Shown: positions 21,190-32,502, counted from the stretch's first letter. The stretch is 64,000 nt of DNA from Caprella mutica (GCA_947561585.1 CANNZV010001053.1:35910-99909), one strand, 5' to 3'. Numbers and translations are program-made. Notes: generated by a model not told the origin, from the letters alone.

Positions 21190-22506
21190 AGGTCCCCTCA
21201 ACTCTAATTATTTTATTTCTCTATGCATTAGAACTTATGTTACTGATAATAAAACTGCAAATCATTTCAAATTTGGTTCTATAGTTTTATTATAATATGT
21301 AATTTAAGATTTTTTTCCGTTCTTTCTACTACACCTCTGAATTTCAAGCAAAGAATTAGGTCAGTGGTTCTTAACCTTTTTGGAGGTACCGAACCCCAGA
21401 AGCTCCATATATGCATTCATCGAACCCTTGTAGTTGGAAAATAAAATGTGTTTTCCCCTTCAAAATAAAAATATATGTACATAACTAAAGTTAAACTATA
21501 TTAGTTCACAAACTGTACCAAGCATCGTTTGCACTGGCACACTAAATCAATATGCTCAGTGATCAAAATAAACTAAACATGAATTTTGCCTATAAACAAA
21601 CAACTTGATGAGCCATACCGCCGAACCCCTGGAAGTGACTCACCGAACCCTTGGGGTTCGATCGAACCCAGGTTAAGAACCACTGTATTAGGTATTCGTA
21701 CATTAACTTAAAATGTACTATAATTTGAAAAATTGAGTCAATTGAACTTTGGTCTAATATTATACTTTGTATCTATATGACTTTATTTTTGACCGATATT
21801 CAATTTCCCATCATTCAGCATGCATTAGGGCTTAGGCTAATTCTTATGACCTATTTTTTAACAACATATCATGCAGACACTGAGACACAGATGTAAAGTA
21901 AGGTATGGACCAATTAAAGCTGACTCAAACTATGGTGCAAACCCTGCCTTACTCAGATTTACTGTTACCTAACTTTAATATTATAGGTACATAGGCTCTA
22001 GCATAGCTAGGCCGGTCTTAGCGTATCCATAATCCGCCTTATCCGCGTAAGTTACGGTAGGAATTCTAAGATTCACTTTAATATTTATCGTAATAGTGTA
22101 GTTCTAAGACAATGGATCCGTATAAAGAATTCAATTACCTAATTAGTAATTAGGTATTTCTTACTAATCGTTTTCATATATCATAACATTTTCCGATATT
22201 GAGAACTGTTAATTTTTATACACTTTCTATTTGAACGCAGATATGTGATTTGAAATTTTGAATAGGTATGCGCTATGTATATACGAACGAACATTCTACT
22301 CAAGTATACGAGAGGCTTTTTCTTCTAATGAAATTATGAATCTCAGAATGACAAAAAACCAAATGCGAATATTTCTTATATAATTAATTGTGAACAGAAT
22401 ACTTGATCGATTTCAATTCTGTTTACTGCGATATGTTATATAACCTTAGCTCTACAAATTTAAAGCAATACCAGAATTTTTTTAATTTAGATTGGAGAGG
22501 ATCTCT
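21190..22506. mobile_element. TTAA-type AGGTCC-family element inserted in the LINE
   Basis: After TTAA at 21186-21189 it begins AGGTCCCCTCAACTC and ends GATTGGAGAGGATCTCTAG, a decayed match to GCTTGGAGGGGACCTTTAA. LINE coding sequence resumes at once on the far side (KALVVPLYK). It carries a nested hAT-type MITE at 21362. Interior otherwise unrecognised. Confidence 0.6.
21362..21685. mobile_element. hAT-type MITE, ends CAGTGGTTCTTAACC
   Basis: Left CAGTGGTTCTTAACC and right GGTTAAGAACCACTG are perfect inverted ends of 15 bp. Flanks AATTAGGT and TATTAGGT match at 7 of 8 bases, an 8-bp target duplication as made by hAT transposases. Interior contains the paired words CGAACCCC / GGGGTTCG. Confidence 0.9.
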
Positions 22507-22580
22507 AGGAAGGCTCTTGTAGTCCCACTTTATAAGAATGGTGAGAGAACTTCTGTAGGTAATTACAGACCTCTATCTAT

Positions 22581-23107
22581 CGGGTGTAGGTCATAAGCCC
22601 CCCCGGTCAAGAGCCCCCCCGGTCATGAGCCCCCCCGGTCATGAGCCCCCCCGGTCAAGAGCCCCCCCGGTCATGAGCCCCCCTAGGTCATAAGCCCCCC
22701 CAGTCAAGAGCCGATCATAAGCCCCCCCGGTCATGAGCCCCCCTGTTTTTAAATCCTTATTTACCTATATTATTTAATCCTTATTGACACTTTTGAAGTT
22801 CATTACTGATTAGACATAAAATATATGTATATCGGGGGGCGTGCCGCCCCCCCCCCAACCCCCCTGCCAGGTCATTAAGCAATCATGAAGTGTGCAGTAC
22901 AACAAACTAGCGGATACAACAAACTACATTATCAACTCTCAGTTATTTCTATCTAAGTAGTTCTTCATTTGTTTAATTAGGTAAATAAGGATTAAAAAAA
23001 CAGGGAGGGGGCTCGTGACCGGGGGGCTTATGACCTAGGGGGGCTCGTGACCGGGGGGGCTCATGACCGGGGGGGCTCTTGACCGGGGGGGCTCTTGACC
23101 GTACCCC
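22581..23107. mobile_element. Foldback-like element, core copy 3, GGTCATGAGCCCCCC arrays
   Basis: Left array of about nine 16-17-bp units (GGTCATAAGCCCCCCC, GGTCAAGAGCCCCCCC) to 22745; right array inverted (GGGGGGCTCATGACC) from 22998. Core in reverse orientation at 22830-22935 with GGGGGGCGTGCCGCCCCCC. Flanking CTATCTAT (22573-22580) and ATCTCTAT (23108-23115) agree at 6 of 8 bases. It splits the LINE between GNYRPLS and KIYEKIV. Confidence 0.85.
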
Positions 23108-24299
23108 ATCTCTATCCTGTCTGATTTCTCCAAAATTTATGAAAAGATTGTTTATTAACAATTATTGAATTACCTTGATAAAAATAATATTTTGGATGCT
23201 AATCAGTATGGTTTTCGTAACAATAAGAGTACGTGTCAGGCTGTACTTTATTTTTACAGTAAGTTTATGATGCGATTGATAACAGTTATTTGTACTTTTT
23301 TTTGTTCCTAGATTTTAGGAAGGCGTTTGACTCTGTGTCTCACGCAATTTCATTATCCAAGCTGAACTTTTACGGCGTGAGAGGCCTGGTTCCGGTTTTA
23401 CTTATCCTTTTCGAATGAAGCATTCATATCGTGTGGTGTTCCACAAGGTAGTATTTTAGGGCCATTGCTCTTTCTAGTATTTATTAACGATTTTCCCTGT
23501 TGTTCTATTTTTTTCAAATTTACCCCGTTCGCTGATGATTCCACAATTTCTTCTGTTATTCCTGTTAATCATCTTGGTTCTATTCATACTGTAATTAACG
23601 CCGAACTTTGTGTAATCTATGATTGGTTAATCAGTAATAAAATTATGGTAAATATTGACAAGTCTAAATATGTAATTTTCTCAAATAGAGGATCTTTTAG
23701 TTTGTTATCTGTTAAGTTTCTGGGTGTTTCCTTGGATAAAAATCTCACATTTTCTCATCATATTGATTCGGTGTCAATTAAAATCTCTAGATCAATTGGA
23801 GCTCTCTCAAAAGTGAACACTTTTTTCCTGGTCATATCATGAAATCATTATACTATTGTTTGATTCATCCTCACTTTTTGTATGCAATTGAGGCATGGTA
23901 TGGTGCACCTGACTACATAATAAATAAATTGATGGTTCTTCAGAGGAGAGCTGTTAGGATGGTCACTTGTAGTAGTTTCTTATCTCAAACTGAACAATTG
24001 TTTATAGATTTGAAAATCCTGAAACTTCCTGATCTTTACCAACACATAATAGGTATCTACGTTTACAAAACTTTAAATTTTCCTGATTTCGATCCCACAT
24101 TACTTCTTTACATCAATTCTCATATAAATCAGCATACTCATCGTATCCGTAATCTGTCATTAATTACTAAGCCCCTGATAAGAACTGTTAAATGTCAATC
24201 TTGTATCCGATTTATAGGTTCTCACGTTTGGAACTCTATTAGCTCGGTAACTAAATTAGCTAGTTCTTTTAATGGTTTTAATCATAAATAATCACAAAT

Positions 24300-25545
24300 A
24301 ATCAATACTCACATTTTATATTTTTATATGTTTATCTTTTTGCACTTCTGTCTCTATTTCTATTGTATGCTTTTTTTTTTTATTTTAGTTTTAGGTTGCT
24401 CTAGAAGCTCACGCTTAATAGTGCCTTAAATTCCTGTTAATTCTTTTTTCAAATAAAACTTGTAATGGTCAGATAAAATCCCGATTATGTGATCAAATTG
24501 TAAGGGAATTTATGTTCAATAAATAAATAAATAGAAAAAAATTCATAACTTCAATCATCTTGTACACATATTGAAAAAATCGGGGATTAAAAGGAGAATA
24601 TCTATTTTTTCAGTGGAAGTTAATAATTATTATTTATTCTTCTCACACAAAAAAATGAATGATGCCACATCATGCAATTAAAACTGGCTGATATAATGCC
24701 TACTTATGAATATTTTTTACGTGCTGGAATCGAACCTTGTACCTAATAGACGCAAAGGAGCATCATGATGAGTAACACACTAAAAACTGGGTGCTATAAT
24801 GCCTATAGCCATGAACTTTTTTTTTGTGCCAAAGAGGGTATTTTACAAAGGGGTATAATTTAGATGCACTGCTATTACCAAACTGACATTGAATATCAAA
24901 TCCTATGCTGAATGTGATAGTAAAGAATTGTAAAGTAGTTTCTATTTTAACGTAGAATGTATCTATTTTTTTTTTTCAATGTGGAATATTATCTCCAGTG
25001 TAAAATAGAAAGTCTTCTTGCATGTCTATTGCAAGTCTTGGAACAATAATTTTAGTTCTCAATATTTTTTTACTTTTTAACAAAATCATCCCTTTTCGTA
25101 AACTCTTTTTTGTAAATCAAAAAATAATAAAAGCCTCGTCTTTCACATCTGAAATTTATGAAGATAGTGTCAGTTGAAAGGGCAGCTTGCATCGGATGTC
25201 TCTGATAATCAAGCCCCCCCCCTCCCCCTTCCAGGTACAACCTGGGGGTCCTCCAACCTACTGCGTACAGTACACTTTTTATTGCCTAGGTCTTAGTGTG
25301 TACAGGGATTAAAAATCCAGTTATGGATAAATCGAAGATGTTAGCTAAAGTATTGTCCCGATAGAAGGAAAGTACCTAGTCAGTTGACTCGGTTCCTTGC
25401 TAGTAATGATGCCTTTCACTTTTTGAAGATGGGATAGAAGATGTATAATAAATAGGATGTACTCTTTTATTGATGACGAGTAATTAGCTTTGCGTTTATA
25501 GCGAATGCGTTAAATAAGGAATTAACCCTAATGGTCACATTTAGA
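24300..25545. other. LINE 3' flank and unassigned sequence
   Basis: No gene. A possible tRNA-like B box, GGTTCGATTCC on the minus strand (24728-24738), sits in sequence where TATAATGCCTA occurs twice (24692 and 24792), perhaps a degraded SINE; no A box was found. A C-rich run occurs at 25205-25228. Confidence 0.35.
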
Positions 25546-25617
25546 AATTTATGGTGGAGCCATGGCAGATTTAGACGGGTCCCGTTTTAATGTTCTATTT
25601 CACCACCATAACTTTCA

Positions 25618-26310
25618 CGCAAAATACACCATTTTAGCCTCGAATTAAAAAAGTCAAGTTCAAATTAAAATTAGTCAACTTCAAATTAAAGGAAGTGAAT
25701 TTCGAATTAAAATTAGTAAACTTCAAATTAAAGAAAGTGAATTTCGAATTAAAATTAGTCAAGTTCAAATTAAAAAAGTCAACTATAAGTTAAAACAGTT
25801 CTATTTCAAATTAAAACAGGTCAAAACAGGTCAATTAAAGTATCATATTTTTTTCTTCTGTTAAACTCTCAATTCTGAAATAAATAAAGTTAATTCACAA
25901 ATAGGATTTTTTTTTACATATATTGAATAATGGCAAAAGCAGTTTTATTTCATCATATATTTATTTACTCTCATAATAAGTTCATGTATAATGGATAAAG
26001 TAGAACATTCATATTATTCTAAAGATTTATCAGATGGTTGAATTGATTTTTACTTGAGTTAATCTTTCATAATTTATGATATTTTATAGAATAAGAATGA
26101 AAATTTTAATTTATACTTGAGTTATTTTTGTTTGAAATTGATATATTTTAATTTGAACTACACTTTATTTAATTTGAAGTTGATCTTTTTTTTATTTGAA
26201 CTTGACTAATTTTAATTTGAAGTTCACTAATTTTAATTCGAAATTCACTTCCTTCAATTTGAAGTTCACTAATTTTAATTTGAGTTTAAAATGGTGTAGA
26301 TGTAAGAGAA
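25618..26310. mobile_element. Foldback-like element with inverted 17-23-bp AAATTAAAATTAGTCAA arrays
   Basis: Left array 25640-25840: units such as CAAATTAAAATTAGTCAACTT and GAATTAAAATTAGT. Right array 26150-26290: the same units inverted (AACTTGACTAATTTTAATTTG). Outermost, AAAATACACCATTTTA (25622) faces TAAAATGGTGTA (26287). The middle is AT-rich and does not carry the core seen in the other elements. A palindrome-family end (ATGGTGGAGCC, 25552) adjoins on the left. Confidence 0.8.
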
Positions 26311-26323
26311 AATCTCTATTATT

Positions 26324-26450
26324 TGGGTGAATTCTTATTTATTGAACGGTTCAACTTTTTCTAATCATAAAAGATAAAGTATTTAAATCATTATATCTAT
26401 TTTAATATGATTAAAAATATGGAACAGCTCGATAACTCAGAACTTACCCT
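26324..26450. mobile_element. GGGTAAG-family MITE copy
   Basis: Left GGGTGAATTCTTATTTATTG with AACGGTTCAACTTTTTCTAA; right TATGATTAAAAATATGGAAC then GATAACTCAGAACTTACCCT. Confidence 0.75.
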
Positions 26451-26596
26451 CTCGGTGTGGCAAACGTTTGAATATTTGATGTTGTTCTGACATTCAAGGA
26501 AGGTGGTAGACAGACAATGGGTCGATAAGAGAATGAGGACATGTGTTATCAACTATGATATAATAGTTCGTTACCAGTCAAAAATGACGGACAATA

Positions 26597-26712
26597 AATT
26601 TTTGACCGCATTTTTTTTAAATCCTGCATTTTTAGAAATCCCGCAATTTTTGGAAATCCCGTATTTTTTTGAAAATCCCTCATTTGTTTGAAATTCCGCT
26701 TTTTTTAATATC
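26597..26712. repeat. AAATCCCGCATTTTT array
   Basis: Six to seven imperfect units of about 16-20 bp (AAATCCTGCATTTTTAG, AAATCCCGCAATTTTTGG, AAATCCCGTATTTTTTTG). It lies about 230 bp left of core copy 4 and could be that element's terminal array; no inverted partner was found to the right. Confidence 0.75.
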
Positions 26713-26939
26713 CTACTTTTTTAAATTTTTGTTACTAGTATTATTTCTGTTACTCGGATTTTTATTATCCTTACAATTATTTTAAACATGGAATTATATA
26801 GTATCTTACATGTTAAATTTTTAAAAGGTGACATTTTTCTTACAATCAACCAACAGACAAAGACACACTGTGTAGCTATTAGTATATAGGGTGGTGCGGT
26901 TACTATTCATTCAACAATTTTGCAGTTTATTTCTGATTT

Positions 26940-27065
26940 AGTATGAAATATATCATAAATGTATATAGGGGGGCGTGCCACCCCCCGAACCCCCGTGCCA
27001 GGTCAATAAATAATCATGAAGTTTGCATTACAACAAACTAGCGGATACAACAAACTACATAAAAT
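26940..27065 (-). mobile_element. Core copy 4 of the Foldback-like family
   Basis: Reads GGGGGGCGTGCCACCCCCC, CCGTGCCAGGTCAATAAAT, AATCATGAAGTTTGCATTAC, then AACAAACTAGCGGATACAAC, the reverse of the core at 32660-32785. Confidence 0.85.
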
Positions 27066-27829
27066 GATGAAATCGAATTAATAATTGCACTATACAAATT
27101 AATATTAGAAATGAAGTAAAATAAGAGAGGAATATAAAATTTAAAAAATGAAATAAAAAATATAATTTTATCATTTGGATTATTTATGAATTCATTATAG
27201 CCAGGATACAGTAACATAGGGTATGGTAATCAGCTGATTGAATCTATAGTTTGACGTGACCACCGGGTGACTCAAAATGGCGACTCTGACCACACTTTGA
27301 AACATGGAAAAACCTACTTAAACTTAATCACTTTTAAATTGAATTTTTTCTTATCAATTACTAACTAGGCATTGGTTAAATCGTATTTCCATTATTTTTT
27401 CCTTATTTGTTATTCATTGGAACTACAATTTAGCAGTTAACTAGCACTAGTTTAGGCTGCTAGGTAGCATATGTTCAAGACCCTATTTTTTATAGATAAG
27501 TAAAAGAAATGAACAATTAAAACACACCTGAATTATATCTATATATTCAACTTTGAGGTTCAATCACCATTTTCGCTTTTCTTTTGTACGAAACCCTTAT
27601 AAAATGACTTTAAACTTCTCGATATTAACATACAAATACGAGGAATTATGAGCCGCTCGGTCACAAACAAGGAATGTGTTGTTGTGGTGACGTCATATTT
27701 TTGTGTCGTCTGCTAGGTACTATACCTGATTATGTTCTTATACCTTGATTATAGCTATTTAATAATAAATAATCTATACTATAAATAAGAGCTGCGTCCG
27801 TCCATCTGTACGTGTCACAAAATGGGTTA

Positions 27830-28872
27830 AACTATCAACAGCGCTTCATAAAGTTGGTGTAAATAAAAGAAAGTCAAAGAAACAGTAATAGAAAAGGAAA
27901 ACTAATAATTTGCTGCAGTATCAATACTACGGAAGCCACACGAAAATTATTTCAAAAGTAAAACGAGAAATAACACTGAAAGATGTCACTGTCGGACCAA
28001 TGGGGCAACGGATCAGGTGCGTCGGACTAATGAAACATCTCCGCGTGATACCATAGGTAGAAACAGTTTTTTATATTTTCGTATTTAAAATCAATTGATT
28101 TGACAACCATAGACGAAACCCACAGGACTAAGTGAAGTAGTAGGTATCAGAAATTAGATTTCTGATATTTCCTTTATTTTCCTAAACTTTTTGTATTGGT
28201 ACCGTACTATGTATTTGTATATGTTAGGTAGGTTGAGTTTCGAGTTATCAGTTTGTTCCGAATTTTCGAACACGTAAGAAAATAGTATATATTACTAATT
28301 AATTAATCATTTGATACCTACAGGTATCATAGATATCGATTTAAAGTAAAAGTTATTAAATTTTTTCTATGACCGAAAATGTGGAACTAAACTATCCAAT
28401 AACTCAAAACTCACCCTATATGTCACTGGTATAATAATAGTTGATTTATACCACTCTAATATCATTCATTGATTGGTATAACCTCTAATAATATTAATTG
28501 TGATTGATGGTGTGGCATATAAAATGAGTCAGTGCAATCATTTGAAAAATTAATGTATAGCTGAATAAAAGTGAACTATAGATACCCAGACGGAAAATTA
28601 TAGTGGGATATTTACAATAAAAAATAGTAAACAAAAATTAGTGAATAATTACAGTAAAAATTATTATTACTAGTACAGTACCTGTTACTCTTTCATTGAG
28701 AATTAAATTAATATGTTTATGGGTTCTCTCAAAATTGGAAACTATAATTTTTTGAATTATTAATATTAGTGCATGTGAGCTACATCAATGATACTGCTTC
28801 AAATTAATAGTTTTCCTTTTAATTTGTGTTTCTTTTATTTTCCACCAACTTTATGTGACGCTGTTAACTGAA
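27830..28872. mobile_element. Element with inverted ends GTTAAACTATCAACAGCG
   Basis: Left 27826-27913 (AACAGCGCTTCATAAAGTTG, AATAAAAGAAAGT, AAAAGGAAAACTAATAATTT) is answered by the inverse at 28797-28871. Inside lie two GTCGGACYAATG words (27985-28045) and a GGGTAAG MITE. No coding sequence. Confidence 0.7.
28226..28418. mobile_element. GGGTAAG-family MITE copy (nested)
   Basis: Left AGGTTGAGTTTCGAGTTATC then TTTTCGAACACGTAAGAAAA; right TATGACCGAAAATGTGGAAC then AATAACTCAAAACTCACCCT. Its centre holds a small palindrome, GATACCTACAGGTATC. Confidence 0.85.
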
Positions 28873-29182
28873 TCTCATTTCTGCCAACGTTCGCGTATAT
28901 ACGAGAGCAATATGAACAGGAAATGGAGTGATCGTGATTTTGCTTTATGAATTCATTGGGAAAAAATGTGTGGTTGTTGATAGTTAATACCTAATAATTT
29001 AACGATTTTAAAAACAATCATAGATTAAAGAAATGATTACCTTATAGGGTTACCAAGGTAGGAACCTAACCTATATAAAATATAAATTCTTACCTAGATA
29101 TCTGGCCTATCGGCTATCATATAATATAAATTTTTACCTAGGTACGTACCTAACAGATATATAATAAAGATGATTACCTAGG

Positions 29183-29340
29183 CAGAGGTGGGCAACGCTA
29201 CTTTGAAAAGTAGCGGCACTGCCGCTTTATGATGAATAATGTAGAGGCGCTGCAGCTACATTCTCGAAAAAACAGTGGCGCTGTCGCTATGGGAAAATCT
29301 AGCGGCAGCGCTACAGCGCTACTTTAAAAAAAAATTATAT
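29183..29340 (+). mobile_element. hAT-like terminus with GTAGCGGC low-complexity repeats
   Basis: Starts CAGAGGTGGGCAACGCTACT, then words AGTAGCGGCACTGCCGCTT, GGCGCTGCAGCTACA and TAGCGGCAGCGCTACAGCGC. Same opening word as 2471 (minus) and 63898. No opposite end identified. Confidence 0.55.
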
Positions 29341-29689
29341 ATATGCTGTAAAATTGAATTTATTTTAATTTACGTACAATGAGGAAATTAATTGCTGATC
29401 CCCTGAAGATGGTTATTCGCTAGGATAACCAATACAAAGTAGCTACGAGACATAACTTGTCCTTCATCAAGAGGAACCCATTGGCAACCAGTGATGCAGT
29501 TTTTAAGAGTGTCGGTGTGGGAAACTTCTTAAAAACCACCCACTGTAGAATACTGAGACAATCCCCTCTTATGTTTTACCTGTTACCAGGCCTCTTTCGC
29601 AGGATACACATATATATGGTTACTATGAGCTGAGAAACAGTATTCTTCACAGACAAAATACGGATCACTCTCGACGGTCCTGACTGGGT

Positions 29690-29812
29690 TGACAGACGTT
29701 TCGTCGCCAATACGTTTCGTCACCAATACGTTTCGTCGCCAATACGTTTCGTCGCCAATACGTTTCGTCGACAGGACGTTTCGTCGACAAGACGTTTCCT
29801 CGACAAATTTCA
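29690..29812. repeat. 16-bp array TACGTTTCGTCGCCAA
   Basis: Seven or so units (GACGTTTCGTCGCCAA, TACGTTTCGTCACCAA, GACGTTTCGTCGACAA). Sequence is related to the terminal array of the element at 18588, but no core is adjacent, so this may be a solo array. Confidence 0.85.
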
Positions 29813-29934
29813 GTAAAGGGGATATTAACACAGTCTAATGTTACAAAACATGTACTTTAACAGGAAAATGTATCAGACGATCAAATTACAAAATTATAAT
29901 TATAATTTAATAGCCCTAAATACTATTATTTAAT

Positions 29935-30012
29935 TCGGCGGGGAATAGCCCAGGCGGGGGAAATTTCGGCGGAGAATAGTCCTGGCGAAGAAAAGTCCGG
30001 CTGGGAAAAGTC
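29935..30012. repeat. 16-bp array GGCGGGGAATAGCCC
   Basis: Five units: GGCGGGGAATAGCCCA, GGCGGGGGAAATTTC, GGCGGAGAATAGTCCT, GGCGAAGAAAAGTCC, GGCTGGGAAAAGTCA. Same style as the Foldback terminal arrays. Confidence 0.75.
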
Positions 30013-30317
30013 ATAGTACTGTGCAGGTGAATATATGTAGGTTTGTTCTCGGAGTGCGTATTGAACGTGTGCCGAACTTAATATAAAACTGAGAAAAGTT
30101 GATAATAATTACTAATTATTGTACCACAATGACCTGGTTGTCATAATTTTTCAACTATATATAGAGTTTGCAATTCTCAATCGTAATTATTATTATTACG
30201 ATGTCATACGAATCTACTTAATTCTGGAATACAATGAATAACAGTTCATGGTGTTCCGGCGCTATGTACTTTAATGAAATAGTTAATATAATACTTTATT
30301 TATTCACAGATCATATA

Positions 30318-31615
30318 CAGGGTGGGGCGTAAGTTTGGAAGCAATTTTTCAAACATTAATATAATTCTTAAAAATAAGTTCCTAAGTAGGTGATAGGTTT
30401 TGAACTATAGTAGAGGCACTACATTATGAAGTCGCAGTGTTATTTTTTACAAAAATTTAGTCAATTCAAAAATGTCAGACAAAAGAGAAGCCATTATTGC
30501 TCTACACCGTGCCGGGAAGTCAGATTCCGTCATTTCAAAGACTCTCTCAATAGCGAGATCGACTCTTTGGAAGTGTGTGAAGCGTTTTAATGAGAGAGGA
30601 GACTTGACTGATCGTCCAAGAAGTCGTAGACCACGCTCACAACGCACCAAACAACTGATAAAATGTGCCCGAGAGAAGATCAGGAGGAACCCGAAAAGGT
30701 CAATACGATTGTTGGCCAAAACAGCTAATGTGAGTCCCAGAACAATGAGAAGAGTTGTCAGAGAAGACCTAAAGATGTCCTCTTTCACCCTCCAAAAGAG
30801 ACAGACTCTGTCAGAAGCTGTAAAGGAAAAGAGATTGGAGAGAAGCAAAGCACTTCTGAGAAAATTGAAGTCTGGCACGGCTGGTGAAATTGTTTGGTCT
30901 GACGAAAAAATTTTCACAGTGGAAATGGCTCACAACCGGAGGAATAACAGAATATTTGGTAAAAGTGCAAAAGACATCCCATACAACCAAAAAACTGTCC
31001 ACAGAACCATGAAACCTGCTTCAGTAATGGTCTGGGCCGCCGTTTCAGAAACTTGGAGATCTCCTTTAATTTTTGTGGAACAAGGCGCCAAAATCAATGC
31101 TATATGTTATATTTAGAATATTTTGACGCCAATGTTGGAGTCAGCTAAGGATCACTTCGGTAATGACACTCTATGGACATTTCAGCAAGACGGCGCGACT
31201 TCACATACTGCAAATGTCACTCAAAACTGGTGCCATGACCATCTTCCACGGTTTTGGTCCAAAGAAATGTGGCCTCCCTGCTCCCCAGATGTTAATCCTA
31301 TGGATTTTTCGGTATGGTCCATTCTTGAATCAAAGGCCTGTGGTAAATTCCATCGCAGTGTGGATGATTTAAAGCGTTCGCTCCAGAGATCTTGAAAGGA
31401 AATTTCACAAGAACAGTTGCGTGCCGCAGTAGAAGGAGTTCGGAGGAGATTTGAGGCTGTTATTAAAAACAAGGGGGGGACATTTTGAATAAATTTATGA
31501 TTTTTGAATTCTTAAAACCCTTATGTAATAATACATAACTGTAAATTATTAAATATATTTTTCGTTGGATTATAATATGCACTTTCATTTGCTTCCAAAC
31601 TTACGCCCCACCCTG
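30318..31615 (+). mobile_element. maT-type (DD37D) mariner transposon, 1298 bp, TA-flanked
   Basis: Inverted ends of 27 bp, identical by eye, begin CAGGGTGGGGCGTAAGTTTG; TA dinucleotides flank both sides (30316-30317, 31616-31617). Contains a single transposase frame. Length and architecture match complete Tc1/mariner elements. Confidence 0.95.
30472..31488 (+). pseudogene. maT-type mariner transposase with two in-frame stops
   Basis: One continuous frame of 338 residues apart from TAG at 31114-31116 and TGA at 31393-31395. N-terminal helix-turn-helix DNA-binding regions (KREAIIALHRAGKSDSVISK; RSRRPRSQRTKQLI). Catalytic acids: D in IVWSDEKIF, D in FQQDGATSHT, and D in SPDVNPMDFSVW, the last two separated by 37 residues (DD37D), with the WPPCSPDVNP context. 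The TGA lies where related proteins commonly have Trp (RS*KEISQEQLRAAV). No frameshift. The copy cannot make full-length transposase without readthrough, but few mutations and identical ends imply recent activity. Confidence 0.93.
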
Positions 31616-31619
31616 TATA

Positions 31620-32494
31620 TGTCTTTTCTAAAAATAATTTGAAGTTAAAGTAGAATTGAGTAAAACTTTCTCGAATCCCCACATCCCAATTGATGGCTTG
31701 ATGCATGTGCACCACAAAACTGTCGTACAATTTAAATTCAATTAGTATTATAGGTACCAATCTTTGCTAGTTGGTGAATGGTTGGGGTTGTCCCATACCT
31801 TAACTGTTCAGAAATATACATAGTCTACTGCATTTTGCAGTTTAGGTAAATCATCTCATAGGTAGGTAGGATTATTTATTTCATAGGTAAGACCGTAAGA
31901 TTATTATATTGTTGTAAACTTGTAGGTAGGTTCTTAACAGTATCATTTGAATCAATAAATTGGTAAGTACTAAGTATCCTCATAAGTAATCACTGAAATA
32001 GCTATATCACCAAAACTATAGCTAACCCTATGTTCTATTATCTTAATTACCTACTGCCACTATTACGATCACAGGAATAACCAGTTACTAGTAATATATT
32101 CAGAACTAGTTAACTGGGAAGTTATAAATAATGTCAGGTGTTCCAAATTAAACCCTAATATAAATGGTGCCGTGACCAGGATTCGAACCTGGGTAACCCT
32201 AATAACGTAAAACAGATCAATAGAGTTCTGTAGGACTAAAGTCAGGAGGTTACCAGAAAATTTCAACTGATTCTGTTGGATAGTCTCTGATAATATCCTG
32301 GAAATTATGTGGAATTAATTTCTATCTATCTCATTATAAATCAATGTTTATAATTTTCGAGTATGCAAGGCCACATATTCCATCAGATATATTGGTTCTT
32401 AAATCAGTGGTGGAATTCAAGGAGACCGCACGAACCGATTGCAGAAAAGTTGAATCCCGCCACTACACTCACAGTACTCGCAAATTAGGGTTTA
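31620..32494. other. Intergenic, no protein gene
   Basis: AT-rich. It holds many AGGTAGGT / CTTAGGTA words (31840-31930) and a tRNA 3' fragment at 32165-32195. Open frames here (31521-31760, 32069-32266, 32344-32553) have no family features. Confidence 0.35.
32165..32195 (-). other. tRNA-His 3' fragment including CCA
   Basis: On the minus strand ACCCAGGTTCGAATCCTGGT forms a complete T arm (CCAGG / CCTGG stem, GTTCGAATC loop), followed by CACGGCA and then CCA. This is the 3' third of a eukaryotic tRNA-His, but the 5' side lacks anticodon and D arms. CCA is added after transcription, so its presence points to reverse transcription of a mature tRNA or a tRNA-derived SINE/primer remnant. Confidence 0.7.
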
Positions 32495-32502
32495 TCGTAG
32501 AT

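Larger units (their letters stand above)
20905..24300 (+). pseudogene. Non-LTR retrotransposon reverse transcriptase, broken and interrupted
   Basis: Pieces of one LINE ORF2 of the Jockey/CR1 type. 20935-21189: ENPVLVAYKLNNYFCSI, then after a frame change LINKSFTNGVFPHSL. 22507-22580: KALVVPLYKNGERTSVGNYR (RT motif). 23108-23460: KIYEKIV, QYGFRNNKSTCQAVL, FLDFRKAFDSVSH, then CGVPQGSILGPLLF. 23465-23842: FINDF, catalytic PFADDST, and FLGVSLDKNLTFSHHID. 23839-24291: LIHPHFLYAIEAWYGAP and VLQRRAVRMVT of the RT C-terminal region. At least two frameshifts and in-frame stops; no ORF1 or endonuclease seen. The 3' end carries AATAAATAAATAAATAG near 24520. The gap 21190-22506 is a TTAA element and 22581-23107 a Foldback-like element, both inserted later. 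Confidence 0.85.

Noticed and set aside
23839..24291. Separate host gene of 150 residues
   Set aside because: It is the C-terminal part of the same LINE reverse transcriptase, one frameshift after the FADD domain.
24690..24800. tRNA-derived SINE
   Set aside because: Only a B-box-like GGTTCGATTCC is seen; no A box, defined ends or second copy in the window, so not called.
30447..30917. Minus-strand 156-residue frame
   Set aside because: Antisense shadow of the mariner transposase, which has clear motifs on the plus strand.
32155..32260. Functional tRNA gene
   Set aside because: Only the T arm and 3' acceptor strand with CCA exist; no D arm, anticodon arm or A box upstream on that strand.
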